Source: Shewanella mesophila (lineage in GTDB: Bacteria; Pseudomonadota; Gammaproteobacteria; Enterobacterales; Shewanellaceae). Taken from it: 64,000 nt of DNA. Made by a program: the position numbers and the translations under genes. How positions within the stretch are numbered: position 1 is the stretch's first letter; each line of letters begins with the position of its first letter. Shown piece by piece: positions 9,282-18,504 of the stretch. The stretch is taken from contig NZ_CP080421.1 of the NCBI RefSeq assembly GCF_019457515.1, positions 1,302,001-1,366,000 on the forward strand, read 5' to 3'. The notes under the pieces were generated by a model. That model did not search any database and had not been told where the DNA came from. It saw only the letters and a list, made by a program, of their open reading frames with translations.

Positions 9282-10499
9282 ATGGAAATGGCAATAGGCA
9301 TAGGCATGTTCACCATAGTGGTGTGTGTGCTGGTTATGGTGATATTACTCGCCAAAAGCAAGCTGGTCATCAATGGTGATATCACTATCGGCATTAACGA
9401 TGATGAAGAAAAACGCATAACAACGGCCGCCGGTGACAAGTTACTTGGCGCGCTCGCGGGTAAAAATATCTTTATTCCATCGGCGTGTGGCGGCGGTGGG
9501 ACTTGCGGGCAGTGCCGGGTGAAGGTGAAGTCGGGCGGTGGCGATATTCTGCCGACTGAGCTTGATCATATCAGTAAAAAAGAAGCTAAAGAGGGTTGCC
9601 GATTAGCCTGTCAGGTTGCGGTTAAAACGGATATGGAACTTGAGATCGAAGAGGAGATCTTCGGTGTGAAGAAGTGGCAGTGTGAGGTGATCTCTAACGA
9701 CAACCAAGCGACCTTCATTAAAGAGTTACTGCTTAAACTGCCAGAAGGTGAGGATGTTAAGTTTAAGGCTGGTGGTTATATTCAAATCGAAGCGCCAGCG
9801 CATGAAGTGAAATACAGTGATTTCGATATTCCTGCCGAGTATCGTGATGATTGGGAAAAGTATCATTTGTTTGATTTAGTCTCGACCTGTGAAGAGGATG
9901 TACTGCGTGCTTACTCAATGGCGAACTATCCAGACGAAAAAGGCCTGATCATGCTTAACGTGCGTATTGCTACGCCGCCTTCAGAAGGCTTGCCGCCAGG
10001 TAAGATGTCATCTTATATCTTTAATCTTAAGGCCGGTGACAAGGTGACGATTTCAGGCCCATTCGGTGAGTTCTTTGTTAAAGAAACCGATGCCGAAATG
10101 GTGTTTGTTGGCGGTGGTGCGGGTATGGCACCGATGCGCTCGCACATCTTTAATCAGTTAAAGGGTGAGAAGACTAAGCGTAAGATGACCTTCTGGTACG
10201 GCGCGCGTTCATGTCGTGAAATTTTCTACAAGGAAGATTTCGATAAACTCGCTGAAGAAAATGATAACTTCGAGTGGCACGTGGCACTGTCGGATCCGCT
10301 TCCTGAAGATAATTGGGATGGTTACACAGGCTTCATCCATAACGTACTTTATGAAAACTACCTTAAGAACCATAAAGCGCCAGAGGATTGTGAGTTCTAC
10401 ATGTGTGGCCCTCCAATCATGAACTCTTCGGTGATCAACATGCTGGAAAACTTAGGGGTTGAGCAAGAGAACATCCTACTCGATGACTTTGGTGATTAG
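9282..10499 (+). CDS. nqrF: Na+-translocating NADH:quinone reductase subunit F (NADH dehydrogenase part)
   Basis: A 405-residue subunit that takes electrons from NADH. N-terminal membrane helix (about 4-25), then a ferredoxin-like 2Fe-2S domain with Cys69, Cys75, Cys78 and Cys110 ([10 protein letters not shown]), then an FAD domain with RAYSMANYP and an NADH domain with [13 protein letters not shown] and YMCGPP. All cofactor motifs are intact. Last gene of the operon; an intrinsic terminator follows 30 bp after the stop. Confidence 0.97.
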   Translation: MEMAIGIGMFTIVVCVLVMVILLAKSKLVINGDITIGINDDEEKRITTAAGDKLLGALAGKNIFIPSACGGGGTCGQCRVKVKSGGGDILPTELDHISKKEAKEGCRLACQVAVKTDMELEIEEEIFGVKKWQCEVISNDNQATFIKELLLKLPEGEDVKFKAGGYIQIEAPAHEVKYSDFDIPAEYRDDWEKYHLFDLVSTCEEDVLRAYSMANYPDEKGLIMLNVRIATPPSEGLPPGKMSSYIFNLKAGDKVTISGPFGEFFVKETDAEMVFVGGGAGMAPMRSHIFNQLKGEKTKRKMTFWYGARSCREIFYKEDFDKLAEENDNFEWHVALSDPLPEDNWDGYTGFIHNVLYENYLKNHKAPEDCEFYMCGPPIMNSSVINMLENLGVEQENILLDDFGD

Positions 10500-10528
10500 A
10501 CTCAATTGAGTCAACACCTGACTCAATG

Positions 10529-10557
10529 AAAAAACGCAGCCAATGGCTGCGTTTTTT
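10529..10557 (+). terminator. Intrinsic terminator after nqrF
   Basis: A perfect 13-bp stem, AAAAAACGCAGCC pairing with GGCTGCGTTTTTT, loop AAT, ending in a T-run. The A-run on the other side makes it potentially bidirectional. Confidence 0.9.
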
Positions 10558-10671
10558 ATTGTGCATGAGTAATTATTGAGGCTGTATTCTTGAAACTAAG
10601 TGTTATGGGTATTTATCATTACATATCAACACAATGCTGAAATGTAGCAGGGGGTTACCTCATTTTGAATT

Positions 10672-10946
10672 ATACCAATCAGTATAAAGATGTGAGCGTT
10701 CAGCGAGAATTTAGCGCTTATGAGGCAAGGCAACGAGTGAAGAGCATAGTTGAGCTAGGGTCAAACTCGTTAACACAGCATCGAAAGCGCTAAAACTCGC
10801 CTGTTAGGCGTGTTTAGGCGTGGTTAGGCTTCCTACTTCTGCGTTGAACAGCCTCACAAGGGATCAAGTATTCCATCATCCATTCGCCTTGAATTAGTTG
10901 TTAAAAAAACACGCTGAGTAGATCTCTTTCTTATACTGATTGGTAT
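10672..10946 (+). repeat. MITE with 16-bp terminal inverted repeats, carrying a nested insertion
   Basis: The 275-bp element begins ATACCAATCAGTATAA and ends with its exact reverse complement. Its first ~120 bp and last ~33 bp match the 161-bp element at 63121-63281 (in inverted orientation) almost base for base, including the phrase read as EARQRVKSI when translated. Between the matching parts, roughly 10795-10910, it holds about 110 bp that the other copy lacks, starting with three TTAGGC-type repeats. No transposase; such elements are moved in trans. With the nqrF terminator, it accounts for most of the 471-bp gene-free stretch here. Confidence 0.85.
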
Positions 10947-10970
10947 TAGATCCTGTTAGTATCGTTGGTG

Positions 10971-11333
10971 TTATTGACCTAAGATCTCATCTCGCAACGA
11001 ATACGCAGCCATTAAAAGCTCCTGCTGCTCTTGCTGACCGACATTATGCTTTGCCAGTACCGCTAAGATATCATCGATCACCGCCATATATTCTCGCTCA
11101 TTGATATTCATGCCTCTGTGAGTATCTACCATGTTCTTGCCGGTATATTCCTGCGGTCCGCCCGTGGCCATGCAAAGAAATTCGGTGACCTTTTCGATAA
11201 CTCTATTACGATCAGAGTCTTTGTAGCGGCTAGCTATAATAGGATTTGCAGCGTGAGTATCAAAGATATCGGCGGCAACTTTGGCTATATTTGACTCGCC
11301 GCCTAGGCGAGTATAAAGACTTATTTCACTCAT
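10971..11333 (-). CDS. Group 1 truncated hemoglobin
   Basis: A 120-residue globin of the 2-on-2 type. It shows [19 protein letters not shown] (helix B region), [11 protein letters not shown] and the proximal His in VDTHRGMNI, followed by the G/H helices. Truncated hemoglobins of this group bind oxygen or detoxify nitric oxide in the cytoplasm. An AGAGG site lies 7 bases before the ATG at 11333; the adjoining ATG at 11336 and a longer frame to 11357 are less well placed. Monocistronic; the MITE lies just beyond its stop codon. Confidence 0.9.
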   Translation of the reverse strand: MSEISLYTRLGGESNIAKVAADIFDTHAANPIIASRYKDSDRNRVIEKVTEFLCMATGGPQEYTGKNMVDTHRGMNINEREYMAVIDDILAVLAKHNVGQQEQQELLMAAYSLRDEILGQ

Positions 11334-11547
11334 CATATTGCCTCTTATTTGATTCAAAGAAACGGAAGAGATTAAGCATTTTCAATAGTGGTCTTTAAGT
11401 GTAGTGCCTGAGGAGAATATTATGGCGCTAATGGGCTGTCATAATGGTTGATTTGAGCAAGTAGTTGTAAGGGGATAATTCATTTGCTCTTAGTTGTTAT
11501 TTTTAGCCCTAGAGTTGAGCTAGGCATTTCATCTTTAAGAACAGCTC

Positions 11548-11573
11548 AAAAACGCAGCTATAGGCTGCGTTTT
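11548..11573. terminator. Intrinsic terminator, probably for the gene on the minus strand
   Basis: AAAACGCAGC pairs with GCTGCGTTTT around a short TATAG-containing loop. It lies 22 bp beyond the stop of the ABM-family gene at 11595 and can work in either direction. Confidence 0.6.
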
Positions 11574-11594
11574 ACTTTGTACTCGACTTATATT

Positions 11595-11945
11595 TTATAT
11601 AAACACGGGAGCGTCATAGTCGTAGCCCTCGTCGGTATAGGCGGTAACGATGGCATCTTCAACTAAGCCGTCAGCTGCCGCCACTTGAGTATCAAAAAAG
11701 TGCTTGATCTGTTTACGACGTCCATGGGCTGCCCAGCTTTCTCCATCGGCCCAAATTTCGTTGAATACGATAGGGTGGTCGTTGCGCATGGCACTAGGAT
11801 GGTCAATCTGTCGCGTTAAAATGTATTGAATGCAGCCCTGTTCACGCAAGGCATCGGGCTCTAATGCTTTAAGAACTTCAAATAGTTGCGCCTCTTTACC
11901 AGCTTTTGGGCGAAATTGAGCGATAACAAAAACACGAGTCGACAT
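11595..11945 (-). CDS. Antibiotic-biosynthesis-monooxygenase (ABM) family protein
   Basis: A 116-residue ferredoxin-like alpha/beta protein of the ABM fold, as in the quinol monooxygenase YgiN. It has the opening VFVIAQFRPKAGKEAQLFEVL, LREQGCIQYILTRQID and FNEIWADGESWAAHGRRKQIKHF, where the W and H are typical. Members use no metal or flavin and oxidise quinols or similar substrates; the substrate here is unknown. Single gene, with a terminator downstream. Confidence 0.82.
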   Translation of the reverse strand: MSTRVFVIAQFRPKAGKEAQLFEVLKALEPDALREQGCIQYILTRQIDHPSAMRNDHPIVFNEIWADGESWAAHGRRKQIKHFFDTQVAAADGLVEDAIVTAYTDEGYDYDAPVFI

Positions 11946-12083
11946 AATAAGGTCTCTTTTCTAAGTGAAGTGAGCAGTGTAAACCAACAGCGGCTAGCTC
12001 ACTAGGATTGAAATATTGGTTATCTAGGTGTCTAGTGATAGAGTTCGCCTTGTAAATGTGACTCTTCATTGAGGAATTAGTGA

Positions 12084-12668
12084 GTGGCGTTAGTGAATCC
12101 TGTACAAGATTTTCAGATCTTTTTGACTCGATTAGGCCTAGACAGTAATGCAGTTGAAGCCGTTACAGAGCAGACTAAGTTGCTTAAGGTTGATGCTGGG
12201 CAAGTGCTGTTACATCAGGGAGAACTGCAACAATATGCCTACTTTATCCATACTGGAATACTAAAAGCTGAGCATGATAATGACAGTGGTGTGGCATTAG
12301 CGAAGGAGTTCTACTTTGAGCAAGAATTATGTTTCTTATACTACAGTTGGCTGTCTGGTACGTTAGCGCAATATCGACTCGAAGCTGTTGATAATGCAGA
12401 GTTAGTGCGAATACCTATCGACTTGCTTGATAGTCCTAATTGGCAACAAGTTAAAATGGGTTTGTTAAGCCAGCAGCTAATTTATAAGGAGCAAAAAGAG
12501 GCCTTTTTGTTGCTAAATACGCCAGAGCAGCGTTATTTATACCTTGTTGAACATAGACCATTGTGGGTTTCTAAGCTGCATAATCATCAATTGGCCTGTT
12601 ATATAGGCATTAATCCTGTGAGTCTATCTCGCCTCAAGGCGCGGATATCCCAAGGTGCGAATATTTAG
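12084..12668 (+). CDS. CRP/FNR-type regulator with cyclic-nucleotide-binding fold
   Basis: A 194-residue protein. Residues 15-115 resemble a cNMP-binding beta-roll (LLKVDAGQVLLHQGELQQYAYFIHTGILKA), and the C-terminal ~45 residues a winged-helix (TPEQRYLYLVEHRPL ... HNHQLACYIGINPVSLSRLKARI). The phosphate-binding Arg-Ser/Thr of true cAMP binders is not evident, and there are no FNR cysteines, so the ligand is unknown. It resembles Crp-like regulators common in Bacteroidetes and Shewanella. Starts with GTG, supported by GAGGA eight bases upstream. Confidence 0.8.
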   Translation: MALVNPVQDFQIFLTRLGLDSNAVEAVTEQTKLLKVDAGQVLLHQGELQQYAYFIHTGILKAEHDNDSGVALAKEFYFEQELCFLYYSWLSGTLAQYRLEAVDNAELVRIPIDLLDSPNWQQVKMGLLSQQLIYKEQKEAFLLLNTPEQRYLYLVEHRPLWVSKLHNHQLACYIGINPVSLSRLKARISQGANI

Positions 12669-12811
12669 CCTTGTAGTCCTTACCAACAGCGCATAATTAG
12701 AAAAAGTATCCTTTGGTTAACCTAAGTTAATGCTCAATGCTGCCGTCAACCTCATAATTTGGCCGTCTACTATTTTTTGTCTTATTTTGATAAAGGTTTG
12801 GAAGGTGGTTT

Positions 12812-13324
12812 ATGTCAGCATTTATGGTATCGCAATTATTGATTGCTATTGCGATTATCTTCGATCTTGCGTCGTTCCAGTTTAAACAAAAGCGCCATAT
12901 TGTGGCTTGTCTTGCAGTATCAGGCTTACTCATTAGCACTCATTTTGCTTTGTTAGCACAGTGGACGGCAGCGGGATTAATGCTAGTTGCGGCTGTTCGT
13001 TATTTCGTTACTATTTTTAGCCATTCCAAACGGCTAATGTTGTTCTTTTTAGCCATGAGCACACTTGTTACCACGCTGACTTTTGGTGGCTTGCTAAGTC
13101 TTATCAGTTTCGCTGGTAGTGCAATGCAAACGGTCGCGGCGTTTTGCCAAAGTGATCAACGTTTACGTCAGCTGATGATTATCGGTACTAGCCTTTGGTT
13201 GATCAATAATATATTGGTTGGTTCACCCACGGCGGTATTGATGGAAATGCTGTTTATTGGCAGTAATCTCGTTGGTTATTATCGCTATTATGGCACGAGT
13301 CTAAAACTTGATATCGCAGATTAA
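12812..13324 (+). CDS. ygjV: YgjV-family inner membrane protein
   Basis: A 170-residue protein with four to six predicted membrane helices and the family pattern: FDLASFQFKQKRHI near residue 17, GLLISTHFALLAQWTAAGLM, then ISFAGSAMQTVAAFCQSDQRLR and MIIGTSLWLINNILVGS. Function not established for the family. GGAAGGTGG upstream gives a good ribosome site. Confidence 0.85.
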   Translation: MSAFMVSQLLIAIAIIFDLASFQFKQKRHIVACLAVSGLLISTHFALLAQWTAAGLMLVAAVRYFVTIFSHSKRLMLFFLAMSTLVTTLTFGGLLSLISFAGSAMQTVAAFCQSDQRLRQLMIIGTSLWLINNILVGSPTAVLMEMLFIGSNLVGYYRYYGTSLKLDIAD

Positions 13325-13389
13325 TTGGATTTTAAGCTCAGATTACTCATAATGCAGTTCGTGAATATTACTGGTGAATATGACGGTAA

Positions 13390-14133
13390 ATGCGTCTTGA
13401 TAAATTTGTTTGTAAGAGTACAAGGCTTAATCGTGAAGAGGCGGTTGTTGTTATTGGTGCGGGAAAGGTAGCCGTAAACGGCAGCGTCGTAGTCGATGCA
13501 GGCGCTCAGGTGCATGAGAGCAATTGCATTGTGTTTCAAGGTGGGTGCCTTAAACCCCGTCCTTTTCGTTATCTACTGCTAAATAAGCCTAAAAATACCC
13601 TATGTTCTAATGTCGATGGTGATCACCCCTCTATTTTTAATTTACTCGATGTTGAATATCCTCATGAGCTGCACATTGCAGGCAGATTAGATGCCGACAC
13701 AACAGGGCTAGTACTCATTACCGATGATGGCCGCTGGTCGTTTAATGTGTTTAATCCCAAATATCATTGCCAAAAAGTGTACAGGGTAAGGCTGAGAGAT
13801 AGCATAGAAGGTGAACACAAAGGCGAGATCGATAAGCAACTGGTGACTCGGTTTAAACAGGGGTTAGAGCTACCCGGCGAGACTAAGCCTACGCTGCCTG
13901 CAAAAATGGCCTACGTTAGTGAACGCGAGGTGCTGCTGACGATTAGTGAAGGGCGGTATCATCAAGTGAAACGTATGTTTGCGACTGTTGGCAACCGCGT
14001 TGTAGGCCTGCATCGTGAGCGGGTTGGCAGCATAGAGTGCGATGTCCCATGCGGTGAGTGGCGATATCTCAGTGATGAAGAGGTTGAAGGGTTTGGCTTT
14101 TCTCCATTCAGTGAGTTAGATAACAGACTCTAG
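13390..14133 (+). CDS. rsuA: RsuA-family 16S rRNA pseudouridine synthase
   Basis: A 247-residue protein. An N-terminal S4 RNA-binding domain (MRLDKFVCKSTRLNREEAV) is followed by the catalytic domain with GRLDADTTGLVLITDDG, which holds the catalytic Asp, and EGRYHQVKRMFATVGN. RsuA isomerises U516 of 16S rRNA. Length and architecture fit RsuA better than RluB/E/F, though that distinction is by overall resemblance only. It is convergent with the DUF3300 gene and 50 bp away from it. Confidence 0.88.
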   Translation: MRLDKFVCKSTRLNREEAVVVIGAGKVAVNGSVVVDAGAQVHESNCIVFQGGCLKPRPFRYLLLNKPKNTLCSNVDGDHPSIFNLLDVEYPHELHIAGRLDADTTGLVLITDDGRWSFNVFNPKYHCQKVYRVRLRDSIEGEHKGEIDKQLVTRFKQGLELPGETKPTLPAKMAYVSEREVLLTISEGRYHQVKRMFATVGNRVVGLHRERVGSIECDVPCGEWRYLSDEEVEGFGFSPFSELDNRL

Positions 14134-14184
14134 TTGCTGGCTTGAGCCTGTTATCGGCAGAAAATAGCGCCTTTGATTCATGCT

Positions 14185-15642
14185 TTAGTGGTCTCGCTGC
14201 TGTGTTCGGCCCTGGGCGCTTTGCTGTGAGCGTTCGCGATTCGTTTGATGATTGACTTGAGTGCGCTGCTGAGTTTTTGACCTTTGACTCGCGTTAAACT
14301 GGGTACCTTCTCTCTCCTGTTTTATGCGGTTTGCCTGATCATGCCTATTCTTTTGAGCGCTATAGTCCCGCAGAAGGCCTTTATCTTCCTTTGGGTTGTA
14401 GTTGCGCTGAATGTTCTTATCTCTCTGATGAGTCCTATCTTGGCCTAAAGCAGGCTTAGTTTTTGCTGATTCGACCTTATAGATCGAGTTTGTCTGCTTG
14501 GTACGCTTCTCCTGATGAGTTGCTGCGCTGCCTATGTTGCGTTGGCTATTACTCTCTTTTTTATAGCGACTGTTAAACTCATGTCTTTGGTTTGATTTAA
14601 TATTAGTGTTTATTCTAGCGTGATTGGTTGCGAGTTTATGCCCAAAATCCTGCTCTCGGCGCTGTTTAATTTGAACTGTGTTGTAGTGCTTGGGTTTGGC
14701 ACCGTTACCGTAACGATCGACACTTCTTAGTTGTTTGGTTTGCAGCGTACTGGGTCGATGACTGTTATAGCGCTGTTTAACAACCGTCGAGCGGTAAGCG
14801 ACACCTCGGCGATGGGTCGGTTTATGGTTCCAGCGCTGTGCACCGCTGCTCGATACGATACGAGTACGCGGACGATAGTGGTTCGAGTGGTGATGATGAG
14901 TCACAACAATATGACGGTCGTGCCAGCGAAACGCACTAAAGTAATAGTTAAAGCTAATGCGGATACCACTATGCCAATAGAAATGACTCGATAAGTGATT
15001 TGAATAATCCATGGCATAACGTGGTGGATAAACCCAATACACTGGCGGATAGTTGTACCAGCGCCAATGGCCATAGACGACTCGGGTGTCATAAACGGGT
15101 ACGTAAACAATCTCTTTTTGTGCTGGCTCGATGATGATCTCTTGGTTGACTTTGGTCACCCTCATGTTGTCCATATCATCTAGGCTATTGGCCTCCTCGG
15201 CTTGGCGGCGAAGTGTTTGAATGCTGCTCAGTACCTGCTGCTCATCTTGTAAGAAGGCGTCGCCCAGTTTTTGCGTCCAATTGAGGTCGTCGCTGAGCTT
15301 CTCTAACACAGTAGGAAACGCCACTAACGCCACTACACTTGGGTCCCAATCTTTATCTTCAGCTTTGCTAACGGCGTCACTGGCTTGCAGATTTTTATGT
15401 TGCTTACGCCAGCGATTGGCTTGGACAACCTCCAAAGGGTAGGTCGAAGCGATCAATATATGGGTTAACAGACTGTCGGGATACAGGGCAATGGGCGCTA
15501 GCATTTGTGCGAGTTCGGCCTCACTAAACTGTATCTCTTCGATACGTTCTGCTGGGTTGTCAATCGCTAATACTGCTGGTGCAACTAAAAGCGGTAGTAG
15601 GGCGATAAGCAGGATGAAAGTTCCTTGTTTTATGCTGTTCAT
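14185..15642 (-). CDS. DUF3300 domain exported protein with basic His/Gln-rich tail
   Basis: A 485-residue protein with a signal peptide (about 1-26, cleavage after VLA). DUF3300 spans roughly 35-260: FSEAELAQMLAPIALYPDSLL, THILIASTYPLEVVQANRW, and IIEPAQKEIVYVPVYDTRVVYG. The rest, 270-485, is low-complexity and rich in Arg, His, Gln, Lys and Asn, with a highly basic composition and no recognised domain; it may bind envelope polymers or nucleic acid. GGAGA precedes the start. Function unknown. Confidence 0.85.
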   Translation of the reverse strand: MNSIKQGTFILLIALLPLLVAPAVLAIDNPAERIEEIQFSEAELAQMLAPIALYPDSLLTHILIASTYPLEVVQANRWRKQHKNLQASDAVSKAEDKDWDPSVVALVAFPTVLEKLSDDLNWTQKLGDAFLQDEQQVLSSIQTLRRQAEEANSLDDMDNMRVTKVNQEIIIEPAQKEIVYVPVYDTRVVYGHWRWYNYPPVYWVYPPRYAMDYSNHLSSHFYWHSGIRISFNYYFSAFRWHDRHIVVTHHHHSNHYRPRTRIVSSSGAQRWNHKPTHRRGVAYRSTVVKQRYNSHRPSTLQTKQLRSVDRYGNGAKPKHYNTVQIKQRREQDFGHKLATNHARINTNIKSNQRHEFNSRYKKESNSQRNIGSAATHQEKRTKQTNSIYKVESAKTKPALGQDRTHQRDKNIQRNYNPKEDKGLLRDYSAQKNRHDQANRIKQEREGTQFNASQRSKTQQRTQVNHQTNRERSQQSAQGRTQQRDH

Positions 15643-15813
15643 ATCGTCTCCAATTTTTAACTGTTGTTTGATTTACCTCGATAGTAGATGAGCGAAGATG
15701 AACATAAGCTGAAAGCATAAGTGTGTTTGATTTTTACGAAAAAATTAGATTGTTGGCAGATCTGAAATCCATTAGAGTGGCTAGCACAATGAATAATTTC
15801 ATAAGGAGATGTA

Positions 15814-16194
15814 ATGTTTAGCCATGTAATGCTCGGTGCGAATGATATTGAAAAATCAAAACTATTTTATGATGCGATACTCGGTGCGCTAGGTTATGAC
15901 GCTGGTGTTTTTGATGAGAAAGGTCGTTGTTTTTATTTTTCTGCAAGTGGGGTGTTTGCGTTAACAAAACCTATTGATGGCGAACCAGCGACTCACGGAA
16001 ATGGAAGCACTATGGGCTTCAATGCAAAAGATACCGATTTAGTCGATGCTTGGCATGCTGCAGGCTTGGCAAATGGTGGTACTGCTTGTGAACAGCCTCC
16101 AGGCCTTAGAGAAGGAGCGGTTGGTCAGTTGTATTTGGCTTATCTAAGAGATCCTTCAGGAAATAAAATTTGTGCACTTCATCGAGTAGCTTAG
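15814..16194 (+). CDS. VOC-family (glyoxalase-like) protein
   Basis: A 126-residue single vicinal-oxygen-chelate protein. It opens MFSHVMLGANDIEKSKLFYDAILGALGY and ends LRDPSGNKICALHR, the typical paired beta-alpha-beta motifs. Putative metal ligands are His4 and the late Glu/His positions. Members include glyoxalases, dioxygenases and resistance proteins, so the substrate is not predictable. AAGGAGA ribosome site. A hairpin with a T-run follows. Confidence 0.85.
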   Translation: MFSHVMLGANDIEKSKLFYDAILGALGYDAGVFDEKGRCFYFSASGVFALTKPIDGEPATHGNGSTMGFNAKDTDLVDAWHAAGLANGGTACEQPPGLREGAVGQLYLAYLRDPSGNKICALHRVA

Positions 16195-16222
16195 TGTCGG
16201 TTATTGACTCGTTTATGTTGGG

Positions 16223-16293
16223 GCGGATTAGCGTTGTGATGTAAGTAACCTGAACTCAAGTTAAGTGATCAAACATAAGCTAATCCGCTTTTT
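16223..16293 (+). terminator. Possible terminator after the VOC gene (long loop)
   Basis: GCGGATTAGC (16223-16232) pairs exactly with GCTAATCCGC (16279-16288), followed by five T. The 46-base loop is unusually long for an intrinsic terminator. Confidence 0.4.
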
Positions 16294-17007
16294 GTTGATA
16301 AAAGTTACTAAGCTTTTGCCCCAAAGTGTGTAGGCCTTAGAATGAAGGTTTAGCATTGTTTGGGTTAGCCTTAGTTGCGTTTGGCAGCATCTTATTTGTT
16401 AAGTGTATTTGAAGGTCACACCTTCACTGTTACTAATCGCCTGTCCGGCGAGGAATGTGCAAGCACTCTTTTGGCTCGGTGAGTGAAGCATAGCTTCGTG
16501 CTTATGAACGAGAGACAGGGATTGTCGAACTGGCTTTTAGATAGGGATATCGTTGCGAGCACTTCCATGTGGCTCTGCGAAATCATCCATGATTTCGAAG
16601 GCCAAAACTGCGCTTACACTAGGTGATTTTATCTCTTCGATTTGACAGTCTTTGGTGTGACTTGAGAATTAAAAGCTAAGAAGGTTTTGCCCAAAAGTGG
16701 GTTAATGGGTTTTCGGTAGCTCAGTAATGAATGGACTTTCTGGCCTAGAAATTTTCATCGCTACACCCGTGTGATGTAATTCACTATGCCACTACATACT
16801 GCCTATCAAAAAACGGGATAAGTATACAGTTATATTAAAATCATCAGGGTTTTGAACGATTTCCATTCTGTATTCGTGCGCGTTTTTCCTGATGGATTAC
16901 TTATATGAAAAGCGGCAAAATGCTGATAAGTTCATTACATACAGATAGTTAGCTGTGCGCGTTTTCACTGGTCCAACGAGGTAAACGCGCATGCGCACTA
17001 ATAAAAT
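16294..17007. other. Gene-free stretch before the cassette-like units
   Basis: No convincing coding frame on either strand. Visible structure is a perfect 9-bp palindrome arm pair at 16578-16597 (CGAAATCAT-CC-ATGATTTCG) and a large imperfect hairpin at 16949-17001 whose GCGCGTTT / AAACGCGC arms are clear. I see no integrase gene or recognisable attI site. Confidence 0.5.
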
Positions 17008-17008
17008 G

Positions 17009-17335
17009 TTCTTGACCTGCGGTAGACGATTCTCAGCAAAAAAGAAGTGATATTTAAGTCTAGCCGAAGGAATAGATAGAGCCAAACGCGATGGAAGAAA
17101 CGCCTCATTTATGATAGCTTGAAGGCACTTGCTAAGTCTCGTAAAGCGAAGCTTTCAAAGAGACCTGCAATTGACTTCAAGTAAAGCAGCGATGCTTCCC
17201 TCACGCCGCAGGGGGCATCAATTAAGCCCCAAGGGCATGGAATAAGAGCTCACGGATTGAGTAGCGATAACCTCCTCTCTCCGAAAGTTAAAGAACAATC
17301 CGTTACACGAGACCTTCGGCTCGTGAACTAAATCG
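17009..17335 (+). repeat. ORF-less cassette-like unit A (327 bp)
   Basis: Begins after GTTCTTGACCTGC (17008-17020) and ends at the next GTTCTTGACCTGC (17335-17347). Its last ~45 bp form a hairpin with outer arms AAGAAC and GTTCTT and a perfect CACGAG/CTCGTG inner stem. From 17162 it repeats in unit B at about 98 per cent. Between the GACCTGC copies at 17014 and 17162 it carries 148 bp missing from B. No protein is apparent. Confidence 0.55.
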
Positions 17336-17514
17336 TTCTTGACCTGCAATTGACTTCAAGTAAAGCAGCGATGCTTCCCTCACGCCGCAGGGGGCATCAA
17401 TTAAGCCCCAAGGGCATGGAATAAGAGCTCACGGATTGAGTAGCGATAACCTCCTCTCTCCGAAAGTAAAGAACAACCCGTTACACGAGACCTTCGGCTC
17501 GTGAACCACGATCG
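17336..17514 (+). repeat. ORF-less cassette-like unit B (179 bp), tandem duplicate of part of unit A
   Basis: Matches 17162-17334 base for base except for one missing T, a T-to-C change and divergence in the final few bases. It starts TTCTTGACC and holds AAGAAC at 17469-17474, so its own two ends are complementary, as in an integron cassette. The inner hairpin CACGAG/CTCGTG (17493-17512 region) is preserved. Ends where the next unit begins with GTTAGCAG. Confidence 0.6.
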
Positions 17515-17538
17515 TTAGCAGAATAGAAGGAATATTTG

Positions 17539-17967
17539 ATGTCAGTGGAAGAAGTGGTTAGAGGTTTTATTGAGCAAGTAAGGTCAGGGAAAAGTCCAGA
17601 CTTAGTCAACCAGTATCTAGCCCCAGTAGTTGTCGCTCATCAGATTGTTTCTGGAGTCTCACAAGTAATTGAAAGAACACCTGAAAACTATCGTGAGCAC
17701 GTCGAAGAATTTCTAGAGGCTTACGGTAATTATGACCTCACAATAGAAGAATTTTTAGTTCAAGGTGAAAAGGTCTACGTCCGTTGGCGTCAAGACGGTT
17801 CCCATGAGGGCGTCATTTATGGTTATGAACCGACAGGTCTAGAACTCTCTACAGTAGGAAGCGCAGTGTACCGAGTCAGTGAAAACCAAATAGTGGAATA
17901 TTGGATTCAACAAGAGAATCAAGGTCTACGAGGGCAATTGGAAGCTAACCTTGAGAAATTCTGCTAA
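17539..17967 (+). CDS. NTF2-like / SnoaL-type protein, cassette-borne
   Basis: A 142-residue protein of the NTF2-like alpha+beta barrel type: an N-terminal helix (VEEVVRGFIEQVRSGKSPDLV), MSVYLAP-like strand, HVEEFLEAYGNYDLTIEEFL, GEKVYVRWRQDGSHEG and a final YRVSENQIVEYWIQQENQGL. Such proteins may be polyketide-cyclase-like enzymes or binding proteins; no catalytic set can be assigned. The ATG at 17539 has AAGGA eight bases upstream (the frame opens at TTG 17536). The stop codon lies inside the attC-like site that follows, as is usual for integron cassettes. Confidence 0.75.
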   Translation: MSVEEVVRGFIEQVRSGKSPDLVNQYLAPVVVAHQIVSGVSQVIERTPENYREHVEEFLEAYGNYDLTIEEFLVQGEKVYVRWRQDGSHEGVIYGYEPTGLELSTVGSAVYRVSENQIVEYWIQQENQGLRGQLEANLEKFC

Positions 17968-18017
17968 CAAATAAGGATAGGCCGCGCGCAGCCGCGTCCT
18001 TATCCCGAGTGTTGAAC
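17962..18017 (+). other. attC-like recombination hairpin 1
   Basis: About 55 bp, from GCTAAC to GTTGAAC (a match to the 3' core GTTRRRY). Between them AAGGATA and its partner TATCC, and CGCGCG with CGCG, fold into an interrupted hairpin. The 11 bp at 17958-17968 (ATTCTGCTAAC) are the exact reverse complement of 17514-17524, at the front of the same unit, as expected when a cassette's ends come from one attC. Shares most of its sequence with the site at 19308. Confidence 0.6.
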
Positions 18018-18216
18018 AAGCCCGATTGATACCTTTAATTGTAAATAACAGATCGAGAGTTCGGTCTGTTTGAATGATTGGTCAGTAGTTTGTTTTCACC
18101 AGAACATATCTAGCCCTTAGCAAAGCAGCCAATTAGACAAGTCCCGCTATATCAGTGTGTTGTATTTACTCCCCTTCTTTTAACTCAGTGTTACCGTTAT
18201 CCTTATTCTTCCTGCG

Positions 18217-18504
18217 CTAGGCTGTGAACATTGAACTCGTCGGTCGTCTGTTGAGATGAATGCCCATGAAGCGCATCGGCTGACGGCAGCAAGGACAAGT
18301 GCGGTTCACCACAGTACGCTTTAGCTCTGGCACTTCCAGACTTCCTACTACTTGAGGCAGCGCACCAGCAACCGCAAGCATTAGCTGGATCTGCTGACGG
18401 ATCTTTCGACTGCTACCTTGCAACAAGCCATAATCTCTGACTCGTCGTAGCCCTTTGGGTAATACGTGTTGCAGCACTAACCATAAGAACTTCACTGTAG
18501 GTAA
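18217..18504 (-). pseudogene. IS91-family transposase, C-terminal fragment
   Basis: The ~90 residues FLWLVLQHVLPKGLRRVRDYGLLQ and the Cys-rich TCPCCRQPMRF near the end match the C-terminal part of IS91-type rolling-circle transposases (HVLPKGFxRIRxYG pattern). The catalytic HUH and tyrosine region is missing. Its upstream side runs straight, in the same frame, into an IS110-like fragment, so the two remnants have been joined by a rearrangement. Confidence 0.72.

Noticed and set aside
11484..11666. A 60-residue plus-strand frame before the ABM gene
   Set aside because: It crosses the terminator hairpin and overlaps the ABM coding region in antisense; no family match or ribosome site.
16800..16850. 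A CTGTATAC-like sequence that recalls a LexA box
   Set aside because: Only one half matches; the ACAG half is missing, so an SOS box is not supported.
16897..17085. A 62-residue minus-strand frame near the cassette units
   Set aside because: Overlaps a large hairpin, has no ribosome site, and resembles no protein that I recognise.
17160..17514. A CRISPR array, suggested by near-identical repeats
   Set aside because: Only two units of ~179 bp with no spacers between; the pattern fits cassette duplication, and no cas gene is nearby.
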